A stretch of 64,000 nucleotides of DNA from Chelatococcus asaccharovorans (GTDB lineage: Bacteria > Pseudomonadota > Alphaproteobacteria > Rhizobiales > Beijerinckiaceae): assembly GCF_003201475.1 (NCBI RefSeq), contig NZ_QJJK01000004.1, positions 132,631 to 196,630 of the forward strand. The letters are read 5' to 3'. Position numbers and translations under genes: made by a program. Position 1 is the first letter of the stretch; each line of letters starts with the position of its first letter. The notes beneath the pieces were generated by a model. The model had not been told where the DNA came from and made no database searches. It was given only the letters and a program-made list of their open reading frames with translations. Of this stretch, positions 1 through 8,924 are shown piece after piece.

Positions 1-115
1 CGACCGAGCCTATATCATCCATTCCGGCCGCGTGCTCACCGAGGGTACGCCAAACGAGATCATCGCGGATCAGGACGTCCGCCGGTTGTATCTCGGGGAA
101 GATTTTCACCTGTAA
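1..115 (+). CDS. lptB: LPS export ABC transporter ATP-binding protein LptB, C-terminal end (partial)
   Basis: Only the last 37 codons lie in the window; the reading frame starts at base 2 and stops with TAA at 113-115. The peptide contains [15 protein letters not shown] and ends YLGEDFHL, which is the conserved tail of LptB after the H-loop. LptB is the cytoplasmic ATPase that drives the LptB2FG complex extracting lipopolysaccharide from the inner membrane. The rpoN gene follows 329 bp downstream, the usual alphaproteobacterial order (lptA-lptB-rpoN), and this supports the call over a generic ABC ATPase. The 5' part is outside the window, so Walker motifs cannot be checked. Confidence 0.85.
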   Translation, partial: DRAYIIHSGRVLTEGTPNEIIADQDVRRLYLGEDFHL

Positions 116-444
116 TTATTTCGGGCTACGCATCGCGTTCGCGAGCAGGCGGGCCAAGCTGCTCAATCCATGAGCATTTTGCTGTTTTACCATCACGCCG
201 GATTGCCGCGTGACCGCATTCAGCACGCGCATTGCGCCTTTGACGCCACGCCCACAACCAGATAGAGATTGAACGCAAGAATTGTGCCGAATGCCGCCTT
301 ATGCTGTCTCTCCGTGCGCGCGAAGCCATCCGGGATGCAGGAAAAGACGGCATGGATGGCAAGCCGGAGGCATGTGCGCGACGCCGAGGTGGGGGCACTT
401 TAGCGTGGCGTGTTCCGGCCATCGGCTGAGGGTGGGCGTCGGCA
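116..444. other. Intergenic region lptB-rpoN
   Basis: 329 bp without a credible gene. The short open frames here have no family resemblance and overlap one another on both strands. The region should carry the rpoN promoter, but I see no clear -35/-10 pair or long inverted repeat. Confidence 0.5.
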
Positions 445-1992
445 ATGGCTCTATCTCACAGACTGGAACTGCGCCAGGGTCAGTCCTTGGTCATGACACC
501 GCAGCTGCTGCAAGCGATCAAGCTGCTGCAGCTGTCGCATTTCGAGCTCATGGCCCATGTGGAGGCGGAACTCGAGACCAATCCTCTTCTGGAGCGGGGT
601 GGTGACGGGGCCGAGGACGGTTTCGAAGGGGCGGATGAGAGGCCCGACGACCTGCGCGAACCGGCGCCCCTCTCAGCCGACACTCCGGTCGATCCCGCCG
701 ACTGGGGCCAGCCTGACAGCGGGCTGCAGCGCGAGACGATCGAGGCGGATTTCGGCACGACCCTCGACAATGTCTTTCAGGATGAACCGCCGTCGCGCGT
801 CGTAGAAGCGCAAGGCGGGGACGAGTTGCCGGTGTCGTCGTCGCTCTGGAGCGGCGTCGGGGGCGGCGGCTTCGACGATGACACGGATTTCATGGCGACG
901 CTTGTCGCCGACGAAACCCTCCATGGCCACCTCGAAGCCCAACTCGATCTTGCAACGACGGATCCCGTCACGCAGTTGATCGGCCGCTTCCTGATCGATG
1001 CCATCGACGAGGCAGGCTATCTGTCCGAGGATCTGGGCGCGATCGCCGAGCGCCTTGACGTCAGTGTCGCACGGGTCGAACTTGTCCTGAAGCTCGTCCA
1101 GGGGTTCGAGCCGTCCGGCGTGGGCGCGCGCAACCTTGCGGAATGCCTCGCGATCCAGCTCCGGGAGCTCGACCGCTTCGATCCGGCGATGGAGGCGCTC
1201 GTCGCCCATCTGCCGCTCGTCGCGCGCCGCGATTTCCCAGCCCTCAAGCGCATCTGCGGGGTGGATGACGAGGATCTCGCCGACATGCTGGCGGAAATCC
1301 GTCAGCTCGACCCGAAACCCGGGCGCGCCTTCGGGTCTACGCCGGTTCAGTCGCTGGTGCCGGATGTCTTCGTGCGGACTGCGCCTGACGGCAGTTGGCT
1401 CATCGACCTCAACCCGGAGACACTGCCGCGGGTGCTCGTCAACCAGAGCTACCATGCCAAGGTGGCCCGCCACGCGCGGAATGAAACGGAAAAGGCCTAT
1501 ATCGCCGATTGTCTGCAGAATGCGACATGGCTGCAGCGCAGCCTCGAGCAGCGCGCCAAGACCATTCTGAAGGTCGCCTCAGAGATCGTGCGCCAGCAGG
1601 ACGGCTTTTTCGCCTACGGCGCCGAGCACCTCAGGCCGCTGAATCTGAAGACGGTGGCGGATGCCATCGGCCTGCACGAATCCACGGTATCCCGCGTGAC
1701 ATCGAACAAGGCGATCGGCACGAGCCGGGGCGTCTTCGCGATGAAATATTTCTTCTCGGCGGCCATCGCGGGGGTGACAGGTGCCGAGAGCCACTCGGCG
1801 GAAGCCGTTCGCCATCGGATCAAGCAGATGATCGATCAGGAAACGCTGCGCGACATTCTGTCCGATGATGCTATCGTACAGAAGTTGCGTGACAGTGGCA
1901 TCGATATTGCTCGGAGGACGGTCGCCAAATATCGCGAATCGCTGCGCATCCCATCCTCCGTCGAACGCCGCAGAATGAATCAGCGAGCCTGA
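445..1992 (+). CDS. rpoN: RNA polymerase sigma-54 factor RpoN
   Basis: Sigma-54 directs RNA polymerase to -24/-12 promoters and needs an AAA+ activator; it controls nitrogen and carbon-use genes in this group. The 515-residue product has all three regions. Region I is a Gln/Leu-rich activator-responsive segment (RQGQSLVMTPQLLQAIKLLQ, about residues 10-29). Region II is acidic and variable (about 50-160). Region III holds the core-binding and DNA-binding domains, with a helix-turn-helix around VADAIGLHESTVSRV and the diagnostic RpoN box ARRTVAKYRE at about 489-498. Length is normal. The ATG at 445 begins the conserved MALSHRLELRQGQSL start. The ptsN gene lies 418 bp downstream. Confidence 0.97.
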   Translation: MALSHRLELRQGQSLVMTPQLLQAIKLLQLSHFELMAHVEAELETNPLLERGGDGAEDGFEGADERPDDLREPAPLSADTPVDPADWGQPDSGLQRETIEADFGTTLDNVFQDEPPSRVVEAQGGDELPVSSSLWSGVGGGGFDDDTDFMATLVADETLHGHLEAQLDLATTDPVTQLIGRFLIDAIDEAGYLSEDLGAIAERLDVSVARVELVLKLVQGFEPSGVGARNLAECLAIQLRELDRFDPAMEALVAHLPLVARRDFPALKRICGVDDEDLADMLAEIRQLDPKPGRAFGSTPVQSLVPDVFVRTAPDGSWLIDLNPETLPRVLVNQSYHAKVARHARNETEKAYIADCLQNATWLQRSLEQRAKTILKVASEIVRQQDGFFAYGAEHLRPLNLKTVADAIGLHESTVSRVTSNKAIGTSRGVFAMKYFFSAAIAGVTGAESHSAEAVRHRIKQMIDQETLRDILSDDAIVQKLRDSGIDIARRTVAKYRESLRIPSSVERRRMNQRA

Positions 1993-2410
1993 CCACGGGA
2001 ACCGGCGCATCTATACCTTTGGGCGCCTTGACAGATCCGAGGGAGTTTTCAAGGTGTCGTCCGCACGCCCGTTGCAATGGATAACAAAGGCCCACGACGC
2101 GATCGCCCCCGGCCAGGCAGGGAGGAACAGATGGATTTGCGGCTTTTCCACGATCAGCATTCCGCCTTCTTGTGCTGCATTTCCAACGTTCTTGCTGATC
2201 GGGTAGGCAGCGCTGGCCCCTATCCAGCGATCGACTGCTCCCATCCCCCCTAGCGGCGGACCTCGCAACATCGTATATCGTCGTGACGAGGAGCTCCGGG
2301 GATACCCGCCCGGGCCATGTTTCGAGGGGCAAGCCTGACGTCGTATCGGCCTTGACGGCCGCTTCATAACGATCTCGCGGGGGCGGCCTTTGCCGCACGT
2401 ACTCAAGACG
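1993..2410. other. Intergenic region rpoN-ptsN, lacking the usual hpf gene
   Basis: 418 bp between rpoN and ptsN. In most alphaproteobacteria this position holds the ribosome hibernation factor gene hpf/raiA (about 190-200 codons). No plus-strand frame here is long enough or looks like it. A minus-strand open frame crosses the gap but runs on into ptsN and resembles no known family, so I treat it as a shadow. No clear terminator was seen. Confidence 0.5.
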
Positions 2411-2875
2411 ATGGCTCTGATCGATATCATCTCTCCTAACGCTGTTTTGCCCTCTCTCAAGGTCAACGGCAAAAAGCAGGCGCTCCAGGAGGTGGCCAGC
2501 CAGGCTGCCCGCCTTCTCAAACTCGATGATCGCGAGATCTTCGAGGCGCTGCTGCAGCGCGAGCGGCTGGGGTCCACCGGCATCGGCGACGGCATCGCCA
2601 TCCCGCACGGAAAGCTCGCCCATGTCGACCGGCTGTTCGGGCTGATGGCGAGGCTGGAGCGGCCGATCGATTTCGAGGCGCTCGACGGCCAGCCCGTCGA
2701 TATCATCTTCCTGCTGCTGGCGCCCGAGACCGCGGGTGCGGATCACCTGAAGGCGCTGGCCCGTATTGCCCGCCTGTTGCGCGAGCCGGGCCTCGTTGAC
2801 AGCATACGCGCCACGCGGGACGCGTCGGCGCTCTACGCCCTGATCACCCAGAGCGCGGTGTCCCATCCGGCCTAA
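2411..2875 (+). CDS. ptsN: PTS IIA-like nitrogen regulatory protein PtsN (EIIA-Ntr)
   Basis: EIIA-Ntr is the terminal phosphocarrier of the nitrogen PTS (PtsP-PtsO-PtsN). It regulates potassium transport, nitrogen metabolism and, in many alphaproteobacteria, the stringent response. The 154-residue product starts MALIDIISPNAVLPSLKV, as family members do, so the ATG at 2411 is chosen over an in-frame start 21 bp upstream. The phospho-acceptor histidine is visible as His66 in DGIAIPHGKLAH. It lies downstream of rpoN, the conserved context, though without hpf between them. A perfect 8-bp hairpin follows the stop codon. Confidence 0.95.
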   Translation: MALIDIISPNAVLPSLKVNGKKQALQEVASQAARLLKLDDREIFEALLQRERLGSTGIGDGIAIPHGKLAHVDRLFGLMARLERPIDFEALDGQPVDIIFLLLAPETAGADHLKALARIARLLREPGLVDSIRATRDASALYALITQSAVSHPA

Positions 2876-2877
2876 AG

Positions 2878-2900
2878 CAAGTCCGTCTGCTGCGGACTTG
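2878..2900 (+). terminator. Hairpin after ptsN
   Basis: CAAGTCCG and CGGACTTG form a perfect 8-bp stem around a 7-nt loop, two bases after the ptsN stop codon. There is no good T-run right after it (GCAACGCTTAAAAATT), so it may be a weak intrinsic terminator or an mRNA 3'-stabilising hairpin. Confidence 0.5.
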
Positions 2901-2967
2901 GCAACGCTTAAAAATTGACGAGCAAATTCACCGGCGTAGATGGTGCCAGACGATTCCATCCAAACCT

Positions 2968-3043
2968 GAAATGCTCCAGGTCTTTGTTTCTACGCATTGT
3001 CTTCGCGCGAACCGGTGTCCACTTCGCGCGAAAATGCTCTAGC
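2968..3043. repeat. Rhizobiales-type intergenic palindromic repeat
   Basis: The stretch contains GCGCGAACCGGTGTCCAC, flanked by two copies of the self-complementary TTCGCGCGAA and ending AAAATGCTCTAG. This matches from memory the widespread rhizobial intergenic palindrome (AAAATGC ... GTGGACACCGGTTCG ...). It lies between ptsN and the next gene. Edges are approximate. It supports a Hyphomicrobiales origin. Confidence 0.65.
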
Positions 3044-3063
3044 GTCAAGGCGAAGAGGATTGC

Positions 3064-3681
3064 ATGTATTTCTACCAGCCATCCAAGGGGCACGGTCTGC
3101 CGCATGATCCCTTCAACGCCATCATCGGCCCCCGTCCCATTGGCTGGATTTCATCCCGCGCACCGGACGGCGTGCTGAACCTCGCTCCCTACAGCTTCTT
3201 CAACGCCTTCAACTACCGGCCGCCGATCATCGGCTTCGCCAGCACGGGCTGGAAGGACAGCGTGCGCAATATCGCCGAGACGGGCGAATTCGTCTGGAAC
3301 CTCGCCACGCGCCCCTTGGCGGAGGCCATGAATATCACGTCGACGACTTTGCCGCCGTCGGTGGATGAATTCGCGCTGGCCGGGCTGACCCCGGAGCCAA
3401 GCACGGTGGTCGGCGTGCCGCGGGTCGCGGAAAGCCCTGTCGCCATGGAATGCATCAAGATCGACATCATCCGCTTGAAATCCGCCGCCGGCGACCCCGT
3501 CGACAGCTGGCTGACCCTCGGGGAAGTCGTTGGTGTCCATATCGACGAGGCGCTCCTCAAGGACGGCGTCTATGATACGGCCGCCGCCTTCCCCATCCTG
3601 CGGGCCGGCGGGGTGGGTGGCTATGCGCAGATCTCCCCCGAAGTCATGTTCGAGATGGTGCGGCCTGACGCGCGCCGATAA
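3064..3681 (+). CDS. Flavin reductase-like domain protein
   Basis: A 205-residue protein of the flavin reductase-like (split beta-barrel, FMN-binding) family. The sequence HDPFNAIIGPRPIGWISSR at the N-terminus followed by NLAPYSFFNAFNYRPPIIGF is the typical FMN-binding segment. Such proteins reduce flavin with NAD(P)H or act as FMN-dependent reductases or oxygenase partners; the substrate cannot be told. It is a single gene after the ptsN hairpin and a repeat, with no obvious functional partner next to it. GAAGAGGA lies about 5 nt upstream of the ATG and serves as the ribosome-binding site. Confidence 0.8.
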   Translation: MYFYQPSKGHGLPHDPFNAIIGPRPIGWISSRAPDGVLNLAPYSFFNAFNYRPPIIGFASTGWKDSVRNIAETGEFVWNLATRPLAEAMNITSTTLPPSVDEFALAGLTPEPSTVVGVPRVAESPVAMECIKIDIIRLKSAAGDPVDSWLTLGEVVGVHIDEALLKDGVYDTAAAFPILRAGGVGGYAQISPEVMFEMVRPDARR

Positions 3682-3809
3682 ATCTCCCTGATGTTTCCGG
3701 CGATCGCATTGAGCCCGATTTATATTCAGGTCATCTGCTGTTACAGATTTCAGGGCTCCCAGCGCATCTGAGGCGGCGGGCCATTGTCCAAGCTGCCACG
3801 GGGCCGCGC

Positions 3810-4442
3810 ATGCTCACTGATCAGGTGCTGTTCATCACCCAGCTCGTCACGCTGTGGGCTGTGCTCGACCCCATCAGCCATTTGCCGCTGTTCATGGGCG
3901 CAACGACAAGCCTGACCGAGGGGGAAAGGCGCCGCGCGGCGGTGATCGCCGTGCTGCTGGCCTTTGTCATTCTCGCAATCTTCGGCTTCTGCGGACAGTT
4001 TCTGCTCCATGCCATGGGCATCTCGCTGCTCTCCTTCCAGATTGCCGGCGGCATTGTCCTTTTCCTGTTCGCTGTTTCCATGGTGCTCGGCGAGACAAAG
4101 CATATGCCACCCTCCGTGCCGACCGGGGAGAGGGTCATGGAGGTTGCCGTCTATCCCCTGGCCACGCCGATCATCGCCGGCCCGGGCGCGATGCTCACCA
4201 TCGTTCTCCTCATGGACAACAACCGTTACTCGCGGGCCGAACAGCTCGTCACGTTCTCGGCCTTGGCGACCGTTCTCGTGGGGCTTCTCGCCATCTTCCT
4301 GCTGGGGGGCATCCTGATGCGCGTGCTCGGCACCGGCTTGACCCATCTGCTCAGGCGGACGATGGGGCTTGTTCTGGCGGCGCTTGCCGTCAATCTCGTT
4401 CTGAGTGCCGCGGCAACCTGGCTGAAACTGCCGGAGATATAG
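3810..4442 (+). CDS. MarC family integral membrane protein
   Basis: A 210-residue, strongly hydrophobic protein with about six predicted transmembrane stretches. The segments LWAVLDPISHLPLFM near the N-terminus and PLATPIIAGPGAMLTIVLL in the middle are the two family signatures. MarC/YchE/YhgN proteins are inner-membrane proteins of unsettled function; the old link to multiple antibiotic resistance has not held up. Length is normal for the family. The gene is followed 50 bp later by a co-directional SAM-fold protein, so the two may be co-transcribed. Confidence 0.85.
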   Translation: MLTDQVLFITQLVTLWAVLDPISHLPLFMGATTSLTEGERRRAAVIAVLLAFVILAIFGFCGQFLLHAMGISLLSFQIAGGIVLFLFAVSMVLGETKHMPPSVPTGERVMEVAVYPLATPIIAGPGAMLTIVLLMDNNRYSRAEQLVTFSALATVLVGLLAIFLLGGILMRVLGTGLTHLLRRTMGLVLAALAVNLVLSAAATWLKLPEI

Positions 4443-4492
4443 GGTATAGGGGCCGTTGTTCCGCCCGCTTGCCGCCCGATAGATCGCCGCCC

Positions 4493-5215
4493 ATGTTGCC
4501 CTGGATCACCCTTGATACCGCCAAAATTCCCGACGCCGGCGTTGCCGGTGGCGAAGGAGAACTGCGCCTCAAGCAGCGTGGCCAGGAATTCTCCATCATG
4601 CTCGGCACGAACGAGCTGATGAACAGCCGGCTCAGCGGCTCCGAGGAGGCCCTCGCAAACCTCGGTTGCGTGCGCATCGCCGGTCGCGCGCGGCCGGATG
4701 TCCTCATCGGCGGGCTCGGCATGGGCTTCACCTTGCGGGCTGCCCTCGCGGCGCTGGGCGCGGACGCACGGGTCACCGTCGCGGAGCTCGTTCCGGCCGT
4801 CGTTGCCTGGGCGCGGGGACCCATGGCCGGTCTCTTCGCCGGCTCGCTGGAAGACCCGCGTGTGACCATACGCGAGGCGGATGTCGGGCGTGTCATGGGA
4901 GAGCGAGCAGCATCCTTCGACGCCATCCTGCTCGATGTGGACAATGGCCCGGAGGGATTGACCGCGGAGGCCAACGACAGCCTCTATTCGACGGCCGGCC
5001 TTGGGATGGCCCGGGCGGCGCTGCGCCCGGGTGGCGTCTTCGCGGTGTGGTCCGCGGCGCCCGATGCCGCTTTTGCCAAGCGGCTGAAGGGGGTGGGCTT
5101 TTCTGTCGAGGAGGTCCGGGTGCGCGCCAATCGCGGGCGCTCCGGGACGCGGCACGTCATCTGGCTCGCCGTCAAGGGCGGCGGCGGTGATGCGCCGCTA
5201 CCCCGATCGCGCTGA
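4493..5215 (+). CDS. Spermidine synthase-like SAM-fold protein
   Basis: A 240-residue protein with a Rossmann methyltransferase/spermidine synthase fold. The nucleotide-binding glycine loop GGLGMGF is at residues 73-79, and an acidic motif FDAILLDVDNGPEGL lies around residue 145, where spermidine synthases and their relatives hold the propylamine donor. It lacks the N-terminal beta-domain of true SpeE and ends in an Arg-rich tail, so polyamine synthesis is not proven. The ATG at 4493 starts the family-like MLPWITLDTA; the open frame continues upstream only as a shadow inside marC. The next gene starts 9 bp later, suggesting one operon. Confidence 0.75.
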   Translation: MLPWITLDTAKIPDAGVAGGEGELRLKQRGQEFSIMLGTNELMNSRLSGSEEALANLGCVRIAGRARPDVLIGGLGMGFTLRAALAALGADARVTVAELVPAVVAWARGPMAGLFAGSLEDPRVTIREADVGRVMGERAASFDAILLDVDNGPEGLTAEANDSLYSTAGLGMARAALRPGGVFAVWSAAPDAAFAKRLKGVGFSVEEVRVRANRGRSGTRHVIWLAVKGGGGDAPLPRSR

Positions 5216-5224
5216 GGCGGTCCG

Positions 5225-5944
5225 TTGGAGACTGCACTCTACCTGCCGGTCAAACGGTTCCTCGAGGGGCTGGGCTTCGCTGTCAAAGGTGAAATCGGCG
5301 GCTGTGACATCGTCGCGCTCAAGGAGGGCGAGCCGCCGCTCGTCGTCATCGGCGAAATGAAGCTGAGCTTCAATCTCGAGCTCGTCCTGCAGGCCGTCGA
5401 TCGCGCCGCGGCCTGCGACGAGGTGTGGCTCGCAGCCCCGCTCTCGGTGCGCGGCAGGGGGCGCGAAAGCGATGCCCGCTTCCGCCAGCTCTGCCGCCGG
5501 TTGGGCTTCGGCATGCTGGGCGTGTCTGCCGGTGGGGACGTTTCTGTGCTCGTGAGCCCTGAGGCACCGATGCCGCGCAGGGACCCGCGCCGGCGTTCGC
5601 GCCTCGTGGCCGAACATCGCAAGCGTCTTGGCGACCCGGCATCAGGAGGTGGCTCGCGCGCGCCGATCATGACGGCCTACCGGCAGCAGGCCCTCCTCTG
5701 CGCGGGTGCGCTCGCCGCGGGCCCGCGCAGGCCGCGTGATCTGCGGCCGCTTGCCCCCGACGCGGCCAAAATCCTGCGGCGCAATGTCTATGGCTGGTTC
5801 GTCCGCGCCGAACGTGGCATCTATGCGCTCACCGAGGCTGGCCATGCAGCGCTTGCGCGCTGGCCGCAGGCGGACGACGCCGGTTCACGCCACGGGTTGG
5901 ATGTGATTGCCACCGCTGCCGATCATTCCACGACCACCTTGTAG
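5225..5944 (+). CDS. DUF2161 family protein (putative PD-(D/E)XK nuclease-like)
   Basis: A 239-residue protein starting at TTG 5225, nine bases after the preceding gene. The N-terminal part has the restriction-endonuclease-like core: a conserved KGEIGGCDIVALKEG stretch followed by VVIGEMKLSFNLELVLQAVD, giving the D...ExK active-site pattern. A winged-helix-like C-terminal segment (RRNVYGWFVRAERGIYALTE) follows. This matches DUF2161, a family of unknown cellular role. Its last 22 bp overlap the end of the convergent M48 protease gene. Confidence 0.75.
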   Translation: METALYLPVKRFLEGLGFAVKGEIGGCDIVALKEGEPPLVVIGEMKLSFNLELVLQAVDRAAACDEVWLAAPLSVRGRGRESDARFRQLCRRLGFGMLGVSAGGDVSVLVSPEAPMPRRDPRRRSRLVAEHRKRLGDPASGGGSRAPIMTAYRQQALLCAGALAAGPRRPRDLRPLAPDAAKILRRNVYGWFVRAERGIYALTEAGHAALARWPQADDAGSRHGLDVIATAADHSTTTL

Positions 5945-7443
5945 CTTTCACCCGTGGCCAAAGGGGTCGATGGATCTAGCCCGTTCAGGATGCGGAAGCG
6001 TTCCACGCGGGCATTGGCGATCGCCATGCGGGCTGCCAGCATATCGGGCGTGTCACCGGGGCCCGCCTTGACAAGAGCAAGCCGCAGCGGCCGCACCGCG
6101 TGGATCTCGCTGTCGGAGAGACGACGCAGGCTGTTCAGGGTTTCGGTGAAGGCCGGGCCACTGGCGTTGTCCCGGTCACGCGAGGCCAGCACCAGGCGGT
6201 AGATCGAGTTGCCGACCCGCACCACGGCCAGATGAAAGCGCCAATCATTGCTGGCTGCCGTCGCCGTGGCCGCGGGAAGGCCATTCACCGTCAAAGGCTG
6301 GATGCTGGCGGGATCGACCTTCTCGATCCAGCCCGAGCGCAGGAAATCCTCGAGTGAATCGATGCCGCCGGCTTCGACGGCATCGAGCCGAAAGGCGGAT
6401 TCGCCGTTGCGGGAGACACCGAGCACGGCCTGGGCCGTATTGTCGATGGAGTAGCCCTCGGGCGCGACAAAGGTGATGCCGAGCCGGGGATGAATAAAGG
6501 CGCGGCCGCGCACCACCCCGTCGGCCGGGTCATCGCCATAGGCAATGCCGTCGATGGCTGCGAGATATTCAGCACGGTTACGTTCGCCCAGACCGGGTGC
6601 CGCGATGCTGCGGGCGGTGGCGAGCGCCTGGGATATACGTTCCGGCGTGCTGGGATGCGTTGCCAGGAAGTTGGACGCCTGCGGCTGACGGCCTGCTGAA
6701 TTGCGGCCGAGCGATGCGAGGAACCGCGAAGAGCCGTAGGGATCATAGCCGGCGCGCGCCATGGTCCGGATACCGATGCGGTCGGCCTCCAGTTCCTGCC
6801 CGCGCGAAAAGCCGGCGATCGTGCGCTGCGACTGGTTGGTGACGGTCTCGCTGTCGGCGGGATTGTTGAGCACTTCGGAAACGACGCGGCTGACCAGGGC
6901 CGATTTCTCGGCTAGCTCTGCGCGGGCGCTGGCGTGTTTGGCCGTGACATGGGCGATCTCATGCGCCAGAACGCCGGCGAGCTCCGAATCGTCGTTGGCG
7001 AGCGCGAGGAGACCGCGCGTGACATAGATATTGCCTGTCGGCAGCGCGAAGGCATTGACCGTCGGCGAGTTCAAGAGGGTGACCCGGTATCCCTCGGTCG
7101 GGGTGTCCGTCGCTGCCACGAGCTTCGCGACGATGGTTTTCAGCCGCGCCTCGGCGGCAGGCCAGCGGTAGCTGCCGCCAAGCGATGCGACAAGGCGCTG
7201 ATGTTCGCGATCGGCCGCGCGCTCGACCCCCGTGACCCTCGGGGCTGCCGGCGGCAGGGGCGCGGATGCCGGCAGCTTGCTGGTCTCGGTGGCGCAGCTT
7301 GCGAGCAAAAAGGCGCTCGCCAAGACGCCGATAGAGCGCACCGCCACGCGGCGCGGGGTATCCCGCTCCGCCTGGGCATGCGGCGATCGCCCGTCAGCCA
7401 CTTCAGCCCGCATCTTTCGTTTCGTCACGCCACACGCGCTCAT
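5923..7443 (-). CDS. M48 family zinc metalloprotease, lipoprotein
   Basis: A 506-residue putative periplasmic Zn protease. The N-terminal region has a signal segment ending in the lipobox LLASC (Cys50), so the mature protein should be anchored in a membrane. The zinc site HEIAH is at 161-165 and the third ligand is in the ELEADRIG motif near residue 219, both typical of M48B (BepA/YfgC-like) proteases that act in outer-membrane quality control. The C-terminal part ends in a LysM-like stretch (MAIANARVERFRILNGL), common in alphaproteobacterial members. The start overlaps the stop of the upstream thermonuclease gene by 4 bp, suggesting translational coupling. Confidence 0.88.
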   Translation of the reverse strand: MSACGVTKRKMRAEVADGRSPHAQAERDTPRRVAVRSIGVLASAFLLASCATETSKLPASAPLPPAAPRVTGVERAADREHQRLVASLGGSYRWPAAEARLKTIVAKLVAATDTPTEGYRVTLLNSPTVNAFALPTGNIYVTRGLLALANDDSELAGVLAHEIAHVTAKHASARAELAEKSALVSRVVSEVLNNPADSETVTNQSQRTIAGFSRGQELEADRIGIRTMARAGYDPYGSSRFLASLGRNSAGRQPQASNFLATHPSTPERISQALATARSIAAPGLGERNRAEYLAAIDGIAYGDDPADGVVRGRAFIHPRLGITFVAPEGYSIDNTAQAVLGVSRNGESAFRLDAVEAGGIDSLEDFLRSGWIEKVDPASIQPLTVNGLPAATATAASNDWRFHLAVVRVGNSIYRLVLASRDRDNASGPAFTETLNSLRRLSDSEIHAVRPLRLALVKAGPGDTPDMLAARMAIANARVERFRILNGLDPSTPLATGESYKVVVE

Positions 7444-8321
7444 TCAGTCCCGATGACCTCGATTTGTTCCGGCGTCAACACGTCGATCAAAGGCCCTCGG
7501 CCTGCCTCCACCATACCGCGCACCCGCACATGCCGCCCCTCGAGTTCGACGGCCCGCAATCCGGCAGCGGCCAATTTTGCCCGATTCTTCTTCCAAATGG
7601 TGACAGTGAAATCACGCGTCCACTGCGATCCGAAATTCAAATAGGTAACCCGCTCCCTTTCCCTTACGCTGACAATTATGCCCTCAACCACGGCAAAATC
7701 ACCAGCCTTTGCGAGAATCGCATCCGGTTCGTCGGCCGCGAGCACGGCCTGATCCCGCCATTGCCCGCGGCGGCCCGCCCGCGCCTTCTCCTCACGTGCG
7801 AGCAATGCCGTCATGCAAGTTCGCGACAGGGACATGGCGGAAGCGTCGGGCGCCGCGCGGGCCATACCATGATCGACCAGCCATTGCGCGAGGGTGTAAG
7901 CGGGTTCGGCGCCTGAGTCCACGCCCATCTCGACGTCCTTCCGCGCCACCGGCGCCGGCAGCAGGATGTCGGCGGACAGGCGCCCCCAGCGGTCCGGGGC
8001 GGGCTGGAGGACATGAAACCGCAGCTCCATGCCGAGAAGCGTGCCAAGCTGCGCGTGCGGAGCGGAAAGCGGGGCATGTGGCGTTGCAAGCAGGATGCCG
8101 GCCTGGGTGATAAGGCGCCCGTCGGCGAGGTGCAGGTCGCCCGTTTCTCCGATGGACACCACAACGCCGGCATCCGTCGCCTCAGGCTGCAGGCAGGCCG
8201 CGTTTGCGCGCGCAGATTTCCTCTCGCGTCCCACCGTTTCAGGCACGGCCAGCGTGATCGTGGCGAAGAGGGCGAGAGCTGCGGGGGCGAAGAGCGGCGC
8301 AAGGGTTCGGGCAGCGACCAT
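7440..8321 (-). CDS. Thermonuclease-like (SNase-fold) secreted protein
   Basis: A 293-residue protein with an N-terminal signal peptide (about residues 1-25). It is related to staphylococcal-nuclease-fold proteins: DLHLADGRLITQAGI, the RWGRLSADILLP strand and a QWLVDHGMARA helix follow the SNase pattern of a beta-barrel and helix. Classical catalytic Arg/Glu residues are not clearly kept, so activity is uncertain. A C-terminal OB-like domain (LEGRHVRVRGMVEAGRGPLI) resembles the DNA-binding domain often found in alphaproteobacterial members. It is the first gene of a two-gene minus-strand unit with the M48 protease, 4-bp overlap. Confidence 0.75.
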   Translation of the reverse strand: MVAARTLAPLFAPAALALFATITLAVPETVGRERKSARANAACLQPEATDAGVVVSIGETGDLHLADGRLITQAGILLATPHAPLSAPHAQLGTLLGMELRFHVLQPAPDRWGRLSADILLPAPVARKDVEMGVDSGAEPAYTLAQWLVDHGMARAAPDASAMSLSRTCMTALLAREEKARAGRRGQWRDQAVLAADEPDAILAKAGDFAVVEGIIVSVRERERVTYLNFGSQWTRDFTVTIWKKNRAKLAAAGLRAVELEGRHVRVRGMVEAGRGPLIDVLTPEQIEVIGTE

Positions 8322-8515
8322 CGGCGGAGCGAGATTGAAGAGCGACCCCGAAGTTTACGCAGGGCCAAGACATAAACCAAGCGACAAACCAAGACGTAGC
8401 AGGAGGCTGTTTTCGTGGGCTCCCCTCTTGAACATGAAGGGCGGCTTGGGTCATATGGACCACGTGGACGCTTCCGCTCGGGGGTGATCGCGCAGGCATC
8501 TCGACCGTCGAGACT

Positions 8516-8592
<77 letters not shown>

Positions 8593-8741
8593 TGCCTTCA
8601 TCCGCCGCCGTCCGGCGTCGTTCAGAACCCTGTTGCGAGGCAATGGATTTTTGCAGGCCGCGCGTCCGGATGCGTCCGCCTATGTGTGTTGGTATCCAGC
8701 AAAATCGTTGGTGTTTTCAGTGGTCGTTCCAAAGCCACGTC

Positions 8742-8910
8742 CTAGTGGAGTGAATTTGACATTTGAGTCCCGCCTGACATGAAGCTCCCGATCAAATGTC
8801 AAATTCAAAAGCTCCACTAGAACCAATAACTTGCTAGTGGTTCTCGTGGCTCCGACATTTGCTCCGAGGCTCGTATCAGGCGGATGCAAATGTCGAAGCC
8901 GAACCACTAG
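8742..8910 (+). repeat. 169-bp two-hairpin element, copy 1
   Basis: Two long palindromes that each start and end with CTAG are joined by the 13-bp linker AACCAATAACTTG. Hairpin 1 (8742-8820) has outer arms CTAGTGGAG/CTCCACTAG and an inner 15-bp stem GAATTTGACATTTGA/TCAAATGTCAAATTC. Hairpin 2 (8834-8910) has CTAGTGGTTC and GACATTTGC arms. CCGCCTGA in loop 1 (8770-8777) is complementary to TCAGGCGG in loop 2 (8876-8883). Copies 2 and 3 have exactly the same total and sub-element lengths. Open frames crossing it are spurious. Confidence 0.93.
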
Positions 8911-8924
8911 CGATACCAACAGCC

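Noticed and set aside
2011-2706. Minus-strand open frames across the rpoN-ptsN gap
   Set aside because: They extend antisense into ptsN and match no family; considered and dropped as a candidate small gene.
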